The position numbers and the translations under genes are program-made. The notes under the pieces are model-generated. The model saw only the letters and a program-made list of their open reading frames with translations, ran no database searches and was not told the origin of the DNA. A stretch of DNA of 64,000 nucleotides from Halomonas urmiana (GTDB lineage: Bacteria; Pseudomonadota; Gammaproteobacteria; Pseudomonadales; Halomonadaceae), in the NCBI RefSeq assembly GCF_005780185.1, contig NZ_VBUI01000018.1, positions 37,106-101,105 on the forward strand, read 5' to 3'. Positions 26,584 to 34,844 of this stretch are shown in pieces (within the stretch, counting starts at the first letter, position 1; every line of letters starts with the position of its first letter).

Positions 26584-27465
26584 ATGACAACCTTCAAGAA
26601 CATCGGTCTGATCGGTCGTCTGGGCAGCGCCAAGGTGGTCGATACCCTCAAGCGGCTGATCCGCTTTCTCGAAGACGGCGGCTATCACGTCATCATTGAG
26701 GACCGGACCGCCACGGTGCTGCTCGACCATGGCCACCCCGAGGCCAGCCGTCGGCTGCTGGGGGAGCTCTGTGACCTGGTGATCGTGGTCGGCGGCGACG
26801 GCAGCCTGCTGGGCGCCGCGCGGACCCTCTGCCACAGCGGTACCCTGGTGCTCGGCGTCAATCGCGGTCGACTGGGCTTTCTCACCGACATCTCCCCGGA
26901 CGAGCTGGAGGAGCGGGTCGGCGAGGTCCTCGCGGGTCGCTATGAGCTGGAGGAGCGCTTCCTGCTGGATGCCGAGCTCTACCGTGACGGCATGCAGGTC
27001 GGCAACGGTGATGCCCTGAACGAGGTGGTGCTGCACCCGGGCAAGGCGGTGCGCATGATCGAGTTCGAGCTGTTCCTCGACGGCCAGTTCGTCTACAGCC
27101 AGCGCAGTGACGGCCTGATCGTGGCCACGCCCACCGGCTCCACGGCCTACGCGCTCTCCGGCGGCGGGCCGATCATGCACCCCAAGCTCGACGTCATCAC
27201 GCTGGTGCCGATGTTCCCGCATACCCTGTCGAGTCGCCCCATCGTCATCGATGCCGCCAGCGAGATTCGCATCCATATTGGCGAGACTAACCAGACCTAT
27301 CCGCACATCAGCTGCGACGGCCAGACGCGGGCGGTGGCCAAGCCCGACGACGTGCTGGTGATCCGCCGCAAGCCGCGGCGAGTCCAGCTGGTCCATCCGC
27401 TGGGCCACAACTTCTTCGAGGTCCTGCGCAGCAAGCTGGGCTGGAGCAATCGCCTGGGCGACTGA
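26584..27465 (+). CDS. nadK: NAD kinase
   Basis: 293 residues, the length of gammaproteobacterial NadK. Diagnostic motifs are IVVGGDGSLLGAAR (GGDG, about residues 71-84), LGVNRGRLGFLTDI, ALNEVVLHPG (NE motif), and SDGLIVATPTGSTAYALSGGGPIMHP. It phosphorylates NAD to NADP in the cytoplasm. I begin at ATG 26584 (MTTFKNIGLIGR), with GAGAGG upstream, because family members start there; the 19 codons before it are out of family. The phosphatase gene follows with only seven bases between stop and start, indicating co-transcription. Confidence 0.97.
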   Translation: MTTFKNIGLIGRLGSAKVVDTLKRLIRFLEDGGYHVIIEDRTATVLLDHGHPEASRRLLGELCDLVIVVGGDGSLLGAARTLCHSGTLVLGVNRGRLGFLTDISPDELEERVGEVLAGRYELEERFLLDAELYRDGMQVGNGDALNEVVLHPGKAVRMIEFELFLDGQFVYSQRSDGLIVATPTGSTAYALSGGGPIMHPKLDVITLVPMFPHTLSSRPIVIDAASEIRIHIGETNQTYPHISCDGQTRAVAKPDDVLVIRRKPRRVQLVHPLGHNFFEVLRSKLGWSNRLGD

Positions 27466-27472
27466 GGTGAGC

Positions 27473-28513
27473 ATGCAAGGCACTCTCGAACAGACTCACT
27501 CGGGCCAACGGACCCACCCGGGCGCCCTCGAAGGCTATGACCTGATCGGTGACGTTCACGGCTGCGGGGCGACCCTGGGCGCGCTGCTCGAGCGCCTCGG
27601 TTATCATCAGCGCGGCGGGGTCTATCGTCATCCTCGCCGCAAGGTGATCTTCCTGGGCGATTTGATCGACCGGGGGCCGCGTATCCGCCTGGCCGTCACC
27701 ATCGCCCGGCGCATGGTCGAGGCGGGGGAGGCGCATATCGTCATGGGCAACCATGAGGCCAACGCCCTGGCTTACTGCCACCGCGCGCCTGTCGGCATGG
27801 GCCGCGACTGGATGCGCGAGCATACGCCGCGGCACAACCGCATCATCAAGGAGACCCTGGAGCAGTATCGCGACCATCCCCAGGAATGGGAGGAGGCGCT
27901 GGCCTGGTTCATGGACATACCCCTGTTCCTCGAGCTCGACGGCCTGAGGGTGGTGCACGCCTGCTGGGATCCGGCGTTGATCGATGACCTGCGCCAAGAG
28001 CATCCGGACGGGCGCATCGATGAGGACTTCCTGGCCGCCTCGGTGGTGCCCGGGACCCGGGAGTTTCGGATCCTCGATCGCCTGACCCGCGGCACCCACG
28101 TGCCGCTGCCAGAGGGCGTGGCGATCCATTCGGGGGACGGCTTCACGCGACGCAGCTTCCGCGCCCACTTCTGGGCGCACCACCCGCGCACCTGGGGCGA
28201 TGTGGTGTTCCAGCCCGACAACCTGCCGGGCGACCTGGAGCGGCGCGCACTCACCGAGGAGGAGCGTGCGCGGCTCAGCTACTATGGTCCCGAGCAGCCG
28301 CCCCTGTTCATCGGCCACTACTGGTGCGAGGGAATTCCGGCCCTGCCGGCCGGCAATATCGCCTGCCTGGACTATAGCGCCGTCAAGTTCGGCCGCCTGG
28401 TGGCCTACCGCTGGAGCGGCGAGGCGCGGCTCGATGCCAACCACTTCGTGTGGATCCGCGTGCCCCGCGAGGAAGAGACCCGTCCGCAGCCCTGGGAGAT
28501 CGATTTCGATTGA
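27473..28513 (+). CDS. Calcineurin-like metallophosphatase
   Basis: 346 residues of the PPP-type phosphoesterase fold. The metal-binding motifs occur in order: LIGDVHG (GDxHG, about residues 24-30), FLGDLIDRG (GDxxDRG, about 60-68) and VMGNHE (GNHE, about 91-96), then HYW and later histidines to complete the site. Similar proteins include the diadenosine tetraphosphatase ApaH and protein phosphatases; this one is longer than ApaH and diverges after the third motif, so substrate is open. I chose the ATG at 27473, with GAGG five bases before it, over GTG at 27467. It is coupled to nadK. Confidence 0.85.
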   Translation: MQGTLEQTHSGQRTHPGALEGYDLIGDVHGCGATLGALLERLGYHQRGGVYRHPRRKVIFLGDLIDRGPRIRLAVTIARRMVEAGEAHIVMGNHEANALAYCHRAPVGMGRDWMREHTPRHNRIIKETLEQYRDHPQEWEEALAWFMDIPLFLELDGLRVVHACWDPALIDDLRQEHPDGRIDEDFLAASVVPGTREFRILDRLTRGTHVPLPEGVAIHSGDGFTRRSFRAHFWAHHPRTWGDVVFQPDNLPGDLERRALTEEERARLSYYGPEQPPLFIGHYWCEGIPALPAGNIACLDYSAVKFGRLVAYRWSGEARLDANHFVWIRVPREEETRPQPWEIDFD

Positions 28514-28519
28514 TACAAT
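28495..28519 (+). promoter_or_regulatory. Extended -10 promoter at the end of the phosphatase gene
   Basis: TGATACAAT is an extended -10 (TGnTACAAT) overlapping the phosphatase stop codon; the -35 region is weak. The start would be near 28526, followed about 85 bases later by a terminator hairpin. No ORF lies between. Confidence 0.4.
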
Positions 28520-28525
28520 TTGTTA

Positions 28526-28640
28526 CGCAAAAATCGCGTCATCGGGGTGAACTCTTGTTGACCGACGCCCTCAGAGTAGGTGTTCCCTTGAATGATCCCT
28601 TGCTCTTGTCCGGCGGCCCCCTCCGCCGGACTTTTTCTTT
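28526..28640 (+). ncRNA. Candidate small RNA between the phosphatase gene and glpG
   Basis: A roughly 115-nt unit from a predicted start after an extended -10 to a strong intrinsic terminator. It could be an independent small RNA or the 3' UTR of the nadK transcript. No known family recognised, and no convincing coding frame. Confidence 0.35.
28608..28640 (+). terminator. Intrinsic terminator
   Basis: GTCCGGCGG / CCGCCGGAC stem, 6-base loop, then TTTTTCTTT. Ends the nadK-phosphatase transcript or a small RNA. Confidence 0.85.
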
Positions 28641-28751
28641 GCGCGACCGACCGGCGCCGTCACGGCCGACATGGACACTGCTCAAGAGAGCAATGCGTGA
28701 GAGAGCAGCGCTTGAGATAGTACCGCCGAAGAGAGTACCCCTGGAGAAACC

Positions 28752-29603
28752 ATGCACCGGGTAATCCTGCTGCCCCACGATGTCGATACCCGCGCGCTGC
28801 GACAGGCGTTGTGGGCCCACCGTATCGGGCATCGGATCACCGAGGAGGGCGAGGGGCAGGTGCTGTGGCTGGTCGACCCCGCGCAGCACGAGGCGATGCT
28901 CTCCGTGCTCGAGCGCTGGCGGCGGGGCGAGCCGCTGATGCCCGACGCGCTGCGGGCCGGAGGCGTTCCGGCGAGCCAGTGGCTGGCGCCGTTCCGGCAG
29001 GTGCCGGTGACCTCGTTGACCCTGGCGCTCTGTCTGGCGGTCTTCGCCCTGATGGGCTTGCTGGACGATCGCGTGGTGGCGGCGCTGACCATCGTGCCGG
29101 TGATCGTGGTCAAGGGCGGGCTGGCCTTCGGTGGACTCGTCGAGGCCCTCGCCTCGGGACAGGTCTGGCGGCTGCTGTCGCCCGCCTTCCTCCACTTCGG
29201 CTGGATGCACCTGATCTTCAACATGCTCTGGCTCTGGTACTTCGGCCGCCAGGTCGAGGCGCTGCAGGGCAGCCGCCGCATGCTGACGCTGCTGCTGGTC
29301 GCCGGCATCGGTGCCAACCTGGCCCAGTACGCCGCCGGCACCGTGCTGTTCGGCGGCATGTCTGGCGTCGACTTCGCGCTGCTGGGCTATGTCTGGCTGA
29401 TGTCCCGCCGCGCGCCGCGCAGCGGCTTCTTCGTGCCCCAGATGCTGGTGGTCTTCATGCTCGGCTGGCTGGTCTTCGCCATGACCGACATGGCGGCCCT
29501 GGTGGGGTTCGGCAACGTGGCCAACGAGGCGCACCTGGGCGGGCTGGTCGTGGGGCTGGCGCTGGGCTGGTATCATTCCGGCCGTGCCCGTCGCCCATCC
29601 TGA
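28752..29603 (+). CDS. glpG: Rhomboid-family intramembrane serine protease GlpG
   Basis: 283 residues. A cytoplasmic N-terminal domain (about 1-85) precedes six membrane helices. HLIFNMLWLWYFG carries the conserved HxxxN of the oxyanion region, GGMSGVDFALLGY holds the GxSG catalytic serine, and NEAHLGGLVVGLALGW has the catalytic histidine, so the Ser-His dyad is complete. Rhomboids cleave within membrane helices of substrate proteins. GGAG lies five bases before the ATG. The 110 bases between the upstream terminator and this start are purine-rich with repeated AGAGAG and AGTACC runs. Confidence 0.93.
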   Translation: MHRVILLPHDVDTRALRQALWAHRIGHRITEEGEGQVLWLVDPAQHEAMLSVLERWRRGEPLMPDALRAGGVPASQWLAPFRQVPVTSLTLALCLAVFALMGLLDDRVVAALTIVPVIVVKGGLAFGGLVEALASGQVWRLLSPAFLHFGWMHLIFNMLWLWYFGRQVEALQGSRRMLTLLLVAGIGANLAQYAAGTVLFGGMSGVDFALLGYVWLMSRRAPRSGFFVPQMLVVFMLGWLVFAMTDMAALVGFGNVANEAHLGGLVVGLALGWYHSGRARRPS

Positions 29604-29627
29604 GGCCCCATCCTGAGAGAATCCGTC

Positions 29628-29912
29628 ATGAGCGAAATGTCCTTCGATCGCATGATCCAGCAGATGACCCCGTCCATCTACGAGAGCCTCAAGCAGGCCG
29701 TCTCGCTGCGCAAGTGGCCCGATGGCCGGATGCTGACCGCCGAGCAGACCGAGCTCTGTCTGGAGGCGGTGATGCGCTACGAGGTGGAGAATCAGGTGCC
29801 CGAGGAGCAGCGGGTCGGCTACCTGCAGCGCCGCACCTGCGGCAGCGTCAGCAGCGGCGCCGAGGTGCCTCCCGAACGGGCCGGCCTGGCCCGGGACGTC
29901 GGCAGTGAATGA
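29628..29912 (+). CDS. yeaC: YeaC-family (DUF1315) protein
   Basis: 94 residues matching the YeaC family: MIQQMTPSIYESLKQAVSLRKWPDGRMLTAEQTELCLEAVMRYE, a compact helical protein of about 90 residues. The function is unknown. GAGAGA precedes the ATG. It begins 24 bases after glpG and its stop overlaps the start of the DUF2797 gene by eight bases, so it is probably part of one transcript with both. The C-terminal 20 residues (serine- and glycine-rich) are specific to this protein. Confidence 0.85.
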   Translation: MSEMSFDRMIQQMTPSIYESLKQAVSLRKWPDGRMLTAEQTELCLEAVMRYEVENQVPEEQRVGYLQRRTCGSVSSGAEVPPERAGLARDVGSE

Positions 29913-30753
29913 GTCGCGCCGGATCGACGCCGCCCAGACGCGCCAGGGCTGCCTGGCCAAGATGGCCATCGAGCCCGGCTCGCCGGCTCGCTACGTGCTG
30001 CGCGCCGGCGAGGAGCGTCTCGACCTCAATGCCTGCCTTGGCAAGCCCCTGAGCCTCGACTGGACCGGTGCCATTGCCTGCACTCACTGCGGCCGGCCCA
30101 CCAGGAAGAGCTTCGCCCAGGGGTATTGCTACCCCTGCTTCAAGAAACTCGCCCAGTGCGACACCTGTATCATGAAGCCGGAGCTCTGCCACTTCTTCGA
30201 GGGCACCTGTCGGGAGCCGGACTGGGCCGAGCGCCACTGCTTCCAGCCCCACGTGGTCTACCTGGCCAACGCCTCGGGGCTCAAGGTCGGCATCACTCGG
30301 GCCAGCCAGATGCCGACCCGCTGGCTCGACCAGGGCGCGGTGCAGGCCCTGCCGATCCTCGAGGTCGATACCCGTCAGCAGTCGGGCTTCGTCGAGGTGC
30401 TGTTCAAGGAGCAGGTCTCGGATCGCACCAACTGGCGGGCCATGCTCAAGGGCACCACCGAGCCGCTCGATCTCGCCGCCGAGCGCGATCGCCTGCTGGA
30501 GCGCCTGGGCAGCGGCCTCGATAACCTGCGCGAACGCTTCGGCGCCGACGCCATCCGCGTCCTCGACACGGCGCCGCTGAGCTTCGACTATCCGGTGCTT
30601 GAGTTTCCCACCAAGGTGGTCTCCCACAACCTCGACAAGCACCCGCGCGTCGACGGCACCCTGCTGGGGATCAAGGGGCAGTACTTGATCCTCGACAGCG
30701 GCGTGATCAATCTGCGCAAGTTCACCGGCTATGAGGTGCGGGTCTCCGCCTGA
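29905..30753 (+). CDS. DUF2797-family zinc-ribbon protein
   Basis: 282 residues. A cysteine-rich segment (CTHCGRPTRKSFAQGYCYPCFKKLAQCDTCIMKPELC, about residues 53-90) probably binds zinc. Downstream is VVYLANASGLKVGITRASQMPTRWLDQGA, which has the look of a GIY-YIG-like nuclease core (YLA...KVGITR). The family is widespread in gammaproteobacteria and has no known function. Start is GTG at 29905, overlapping the end of yeaC. Whether the nuclease-like core retains catalytic residues needs structure comparison. Confidence 0.75.
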   Translation: MNESRRIDAAQTRQGCLAKMAIEPGSPARYVLRAGEERLDLNACLGKPLSLDWTGAIACTHCGRPTRKSFAQGYCYPCFKKLAQCDTCIMKPELCHFFEGTCREPDWAERHCFQPHVVYLANASGLKVGITRASQMPTRWLDQGAVQALPILEVDTRQQSGFVEVLFKEQVSDRTNWRAMLKGTTEPLDLAAERDRLLERLGSGLDNLRERFGADAIRVLDTAPLSFDYPVLEFPTKVVSHNLDKHPRVDGTLLGIKGQYLILDSGVINLRKFTGYEVRVSA

Positions 30754-30806
30754 GCCCTGGGCTATCCTGCGGGCAGCGAATCACTGCGCCACAGGAGGAG
30801 AGCCCG

Positions 30807-31802
30807 ATGAGCGAGATGCGTGCCATGCGGCTGCACGCCGCCGGCCAGCCGCTGCAACTGGAGCGCCTGCCGATGCCCGAGCCGGGACCCGGCGAGGTGC
30901 GGGTCAGGGTGCTGGCCTGCGGGGTCTGTCGCACCGACCTCCACGTGCTCGACGGCGAACTCAGTGAGCCCCGTCTGCCGCTGATCCCCGGGCACGAGAT
31001 CGTTGGCGACGTGGCGGCGCGCGGCGACGGCGTGACCGACCTGGCCATCGGGCAGCGGGTCGGTGTGCCCTGGCTGGGCTGGACCTGCGGCGAGTGCGAT
31101 CCCTGCCGCGCCGGCCGCGAGAACCTCTGCGAACGCGCCGAGTTCACCGGCTACACCCGCGACGGCGGCTACGCGGAGTACTGCGTGGCCGACGCCCGCT
31201 ACTGCTTTCCCCTGCCGGCCGAGGATGCCCAGGCCGCCGCACCGCTGCTCTGCGCCGGGCTGATCGGTTATCGCACCTGGCGGCTGGCCGGTGGCGAGGC
31301 GAACCGGCGGCTCGGCCTCTACGGCTTCGGCGCCGCGGCACATATCCTCGCCCAGCTCGCCGTCGCCCGGGGGCAGTCGGTCTATGCCTTCACCCGGCCC
31401 GGCGATACCCAGGCCCAGGCGTTCGCGCGTCGGCTCGGCGCCGTCTGGGCCGGCGGCAGCGACGAGACGCCGCCCGAACCGCTGGATGCCGCGCTGCTCT
31501 TCGCCCCGGTGGGCGCGCTCATCCCCACGGCGCTGGCCGCGGTGCGCCCCGGCGGGGCGGTAGTCTCCGGGGGGATCCACATGTCCGACATTCCCGCCTT
31601 TCCCTACCGGCTGCTCTGGGAGGAGCGGCGACTGAGCTCGGTGGCCAACCTCACCCGTCGCGACGGCGAGGAGTTCCTGGCCCTCGCGCCCGGGGTGCCG
31701 ATTCGCACCGAGACGCGCGCCTATCCGCTGGAAGAGGCCAATCAAGCGCTCGAGGATCTGCGCCGGGGGCGGCTCTCCGGCGCGGCGGTGCTGATGCCCT
31801 GA
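30807..31802 (+). CDS. Zinc-dependent alcohol dehydrogenase (MDR family)
   Basis: 331 residues of the medium-chain dehydrogenase/reductase family. The catalytic zinc ligands are seen in ACGVCRTDLHVLDGEL and PGHEIVGDV, and the structural zinc cluster in GWTCGECDPCRAGRENLC with four cysteines. The dinucleotide fold begins GLYGFGAAAHILAQLA (GxGxxA). Resembles the AdhA type with a propanol-preferring or similar substrate, but specificity is not readable. AGGAGGAG precedes the ATG. It ends at a strong bidirectional terminator shared with the sor genes. Confidence 0.9.
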   Translation: MSEMRAMRLHAAGQPLQLERLPMPEPGPGEVRVRVLACGVCRTDLHVLDGELSEPRLPLIPGHEIVGDVAARGDGVTDLAIGQRVGVPWLGWTCGECDPCRAGRENLCERAEFTGYTRDGGYAEYCVADARYCFPLPAEDAQAAAPLLCAGLIGYRTWRLAGGEANRRLGLYGFGAAAHILAQLAVARGQSVYAFTRPGDTQAQAFARRLGAVWAGGSDETPPEPLDAALLFAPVGALIPTALAAVRPGGAVVSGGIHMSDIPAFPYRLLWEERRLSSVANLTRRDGEEFLALAPGVPIRTETRAYPLEEANQALEDLRRGRLSGAAVLMP

Positions 31803-31816
31803 GCCCCTGCCGGCCC

Positions 31817-31858
31817 CCAACGACAACAGGCCCCTGGCGAGGGGCCTGTTGTCGTTGG
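31817..31858. terminator. Bidirectional terminator with an 18-bp perfect stem
   Basis: CCAACGACAACAGGCCCC pairs with its exact complement across a 6-base loop, between the convergent alcohol dehydrogenase and sorB genes. No T-run, but stem length makes termination plausible. Confidence 0.7.
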
Positions 31859-31883
31859 GCCAGTGGAGGAAGGGCGTCCCGGG

Positions 31884-32279
31884 TCAGCTCGACTCGGCCA
31901 CCGTCGAGTAGGGATTGTCCGGCATCAGCGCGCGCGGGATGGGCGGCCGTCGCGCGCCCTCCTTGGGCCCGTAGTGCTCCGCCAGGTAGTCGAGGATGGT
32001 CGACTCGGTCTCGGCATCGAACTCCCAGAGCCCCTGGGTCTCCTGCATCCAGCGGATCAGGTACTGCCAGTGGTTGCGCGAGCCGCTGTTCTGGGTGACC
32101 AGCTTGGCCGAGTGGCAGGCGGTACAGTTGCTGCGCACCGTCTCCCATCCTTCCGCCTTGATCAGGCCGGTCTCCGGGTCCTTGGGCGGGGCCTCCCCCT
32201 CCTGGGCGCCTGCCGCCAGCGGCAGGCAGATCAATGCGACTCCCAGGGCGGTCATGGCCAGCACTTGCAAGCGTTTCAT
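31884..32279 (-). CDS. sorB: Sulfite dehydrogenase cytochrome c subunit SorB
   Basis: 131 residues. A Sec signal peptide (MKRLQVLAMTALGVALICLP, cleaved near AAGA-Q at about residue 25) exports it to the periplasm. A single haem-c motif CTACH lies at residues 52-56, and the axial methionine is probably in the later part (RALMPDN, or the earlier RWMQ). It accepts electrons from SorA and passes them to the respiratory chain. It starts nine bases after sorA with AGGAGG upstream. Confidence 0.9.
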   Translation of the reverse strand: MKRLQVLAMTALGVALICLPLAAGAQEGEAPPKDPETGLIKAEGWETVRSNCTACHSAKLVTQNSGSRNHWQYLIRWMQETQGLWEFDAETESTILDYLAEHYGPKEGARRPPIPRALMPDNPYSTVAESS

Positions 32280-32288
32280 GACGACCTC

Positions 32289-33620
32289 CTAGGCCACCTG
32301 GACCGCGATGCGATGGCAGGCGTTGTTGAGATAGCCCTTGGGGTTCCAGCCTGGCACCACCATCGGCTGGGAGCGGCCGTTCTCGTCGGTGGCCTTGGCC
32401 CAGACCTCGAAGTAGCCGGGCTCTGGGAACTCCACCTGGGTCGTCCAGCGCTGCCAGGCCAGCCGGTTGGGCGGATCCTTCAGCTCGGCCTTCTGCCAGG
32501 TCGCCCCGAAGTCGATCGAGACATGCACCTCCTGGACGGACAGGTCGCCGGCCCAGGCATGGCCGCGCACCGTCATGGCCTCGCCGAGGGCGTGATCGAT
32601 CCCGGAGCGGGGGTAGGTCACCAGCGACTTGACCGGCATCGACTGGATGGTAACGAAATCCTCCAGGGGCACCTCGCTGCCCGGCGCGACCGGGTGCTTG
32701 GGCACGCTGTAGGAGGGCGCGCCCATCTTGGTGCCGTCGTGCTTCTGGTTGCGGATCACGATGCGCTGCAGCCACTTGCCGGAGACCGACCCCGGCCAGC
32801 CGCCGCAGACCACGCGCAGGGGATAGCCGTTGAGGTAGGGAATGTCCTCGCCGTTCATCGCCCAGGCGATTAGTGACTCGTCCTCCAGGGCCTTCTCCAT
32901 GGGCACGCCGCGCGAGATCGGATCCTTGTTGGGATCGCCGCTGGCATGGGCATCGGCGCCGTAGTAGCCGGTATAGACGGCGTCGTCCTTGATGCCGCAG
33001 GCCTCGAGCACGTCGCGCAGCCGCACCCCGGTGAAGGTCGGACAGGCCACCGCGCCAGTGGTCCACTGGTTGCCGCTGGCCGAGGGGACGTACTCGCTGC
33101 GGCCATTGCCGCCGCACTCCACCTGGAGCTGGTAGGTGTGGTGCTCGAAGCGCTCCTTGAGCTCGGCGATCGAGAAGTTCTGGGGGTTCTCGCAGGACTC
33201 CCCGCCGATCTCCAGCTGCCAGGTATCAGCGTCGATGTTCTCCAGGGCCGGCGGGATGCCGTTGTTGCGCACGAACATGACCCGGCCAGGGGTGATGTCG
33301 TCGTCGAGCAGGTGCGGCGGTGTCTCGGCGTTGATGGGGCGGTCGTTGAGGACGGTCAGGCCCTCCTTGCCCTTGAGGGTGAAGGGGGCGTCGCTCTGTG
33401 CCAGGGCGGCGGGAATCAGGCCGCCAGGCATGCGGTCGGCGAAGGGGATGGAGCCCCCCACCGCGGCGGCCATGGCGAGCAGGCTCGAGCGTTTCAAGAA
33501 ACCGCGGCGGGTGACGGGGTCGACCTCGCGGTCCCAGAGCTTTCGGTCCGCGGCCTCGGGGTCCTCGGCGTAGAGCTCATGGATGCCACGCGTCCGGGTA
33601 TCGGGGGGCTGTCTGGTCAT
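32289..33620 (-). CDS. sorA: Sulfite dehydrogenase molybdenum subunit SorA
   Basis: 443 residues. A Tat signal is seen in TRRGFLKRSS (residues 38-47) followed by a hydrophobic stretch, so a folded molybdoenzyme is exported. The molybdopterin cysteine is C169 in VECGGNGR; other motifs are the RGVPMEKAL region and YPLRVVCGGWPGSVSGKWLQRI. The C-terminal immunoglobulin-like Mo-co dimerisation domain contains MTVRGHAWAGDLSVQEVHVSIDFGATWQ. It oxidises sulfite to sulfate, with sorB as electron acceptor. The long N-terminal stretch before the twin arginine (about 37 residues) is normal for this family. Confidence 0.92.
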   Translation of the reverse strand: MTRQPPDTRTRGIHELYAEDPEAADRKLWDREVDPVTRRGFLKRSSLLAMAAAVGGSIPFADRMPGGLIPAALAQSDAPFTLKGKEGLTVLNDRPINAETPPHLLDDDITPGRVMFVRNNGIPPALENIDADTWQLEIGGESCENPQNFSIAELKERFEHHTYQLQVECGGNGRSEYVPSASGNQWTTGAVACPTFTGVRLRDVLEACGIKDDAVYTGYYGADAHASGDPNKDPISRGVPMEKALEDESLIAWAMNGEDIPYLNGYPLRVVCGGWPGSVSGKWLQRIVIRNQKHDGTKMGAPSYSVPKHPVAPGSEVPLEDFVTIQSMPVKSLVTYPRSGIDHALGEAMTVRGHAWAGDLSVQEVHVSIDFGATWQKAELKDPPNRLAWQRWTTQVEFPEPGYFEVWAKATDENGRSQPMVVPGWNPKGYLNNACHRIAVQVA

Positions 33621-33790
33621 GACGACACTCCTGGCATGCCCGGCGAGCGGTTGGCAGGCGGTCGGCCGGGCCTTGTTATGATTGTGCTGCCATCCTCAAG
33701 CGTAGCACTCCCGGCACGGGGTGGATGGCGGTGCGAAGGCCGCGGCTCTGGTAGCATGTACGGCCTCATCAAGATGCCGGAGAGCGCCCC

Positions 33791-34840
33791 GTGAATGATC
33801 CCGTGCCATCGATTGCCCTGCCGGACTCGGCCTGCGCCGAGCGTGTCGGCCACTACCTCGATACTCTCACCAAGCCGCCCGGCAGCCTGGGGCGTCTCGA
33901 GGCCCTGGCGGTGACCCTGGCCGGCCTGACCGGTGAGGATTTCCCGGGCGTGACGCCGCCCGGGGTGGTGGTGTTCGCCGCCGATCACGGCGTGGCCGAA
34001 GAGGGCGTCTCGGCCTTCCCTCAGGCCGTCACGGCGCAGATGGTGGCCAACTTCGTCGCCGGCGGCGCGGCGATCAACGTCTTCTCGCGGCGCATCGGCG
34101 CGCGACTCGAGGTGGTCGACGTGGGCGTGGCCAGCGAGCTGCCGCCGGGCGGCATCGTGCGCGATCGGGTCCGCCCCGGCACCGCCAATCTGGCCCGAGA
34201 GGATGCCATGAGCCGCGACGAGGCGCTGGCCGCCATTGCAGCGGGCCGGCGCGCCGCCCGCCGCGCCGCCGAGGCCGGCTGCCGCTGCCTGATCGCCGGC
34301 GAGATGGGCATCGCCAACACCACGGCCAGCAGCGCCATGCTGGCGGCGCTGACCGGCGCCCCGGTGGCCGAGCTGGTGGGACCCGGGACCGGCATGGCCG
34401 GTGAGGCGCTGGCCCACAAGCGGACGGTGATTGAGGCGGCCCTGGCCGAGCGTGGGCCGGATCCCGCCGATCCCCTAGACCTGCTCGCTAGGCTAGGCGG
34501 GCTGGAGATCGCCGCCATGGCTGGGGCCTACCTGGAGGCCGCGGCGCGGCGTCTGCCGATCCTGGTGGACGGCTTCATCGCCACGGTGGCCGCACTCACC
34601 GCCTGCCGGCTCGAGCCCGCCCTGCGCCCCTACCTGATCTTCGGCCATCGCTCCCACGAGCCCGGCCATCGCGTGGCTCTCGAAGCGCTCGGCGCCGAGC
34701 CGCTGCTGGATCTGGACCTGCGTCTGGGCGAGGGCACCGGTGCGGTCCTGGCCTTCCCGCTGCTGGAAGCGGCCACCGCCATGCTGGCGGAGATGGCGAC
34801 CTTCGGCGCCGCCGGCGTCGACGACAGCCAGGCGTCCTGA
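33791..34840 (+). CDS. cobT: Nicotinate-nucleotide--DMB phosphoribosyltransferase CobT
   Basis: 349 residues. KPPGSLGRLEALAVTLAGL near the N-terminus, VVVFAADHGVAEEGVSAFPQAVTAQM, AGEMGIANTTASSAM, IFGHRSHEPGHRVAL, and LGEGTGAVLAFPLLEAA (holding the catalytic Glu) identify CobT. It makes alpha-ribazole phosphate from dimethylbenzimidazole and nicotinate mononucleotide, the lower ligand of B12. Start is GTG with GGAGAG seven bases upstream. First gene of a seven-gene leftover-free B12 series running to 39237; cbiB starts five bases after its stop. No riboswitch is seen before it. Confidence 0.96.
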   Translation: MNDPVPSIALPDSACAERVGHYLDTLTKPPGSLGRLEALAVTLAGLTGEDFPGVTPPGVVVFAADHGVAEEGVSAFPQAVTAQMVANFVAGGAAINVFSRRIGARLEVVDVGVASELPPGGIVRDRVRPGTANLAREDAMSRDEALAAIAAGRRAARRAAEAGCRCLIAGEMGIANTTASSAMLAALTGAPVAELVGPGTGMAGEALAHKRTVIEAALAERGPDPADPLDLLARLGGLEIAAMAGAYLEAAARRLPILVDGFIATVAALTACRLEPALRPYLIFGHRSHEPGHRVALEALGAEPLLDLDLRLGEGTGAVLAFPLLEAATAMLAEMATFGAAGVDDSQAS

Positions 34841-34844
34841 GCCC

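Noticed and set aside
28450..28764. 104-codon ORF across the end of the phosphatase gene
   Set aside because: Out of frame with both real genes and passes through an intrinsic terminator.
33791..33800. Riboswitch in front of cobT
   Set aside because: The 170 bases between sorA and cobT lack a B12 box or any core element.
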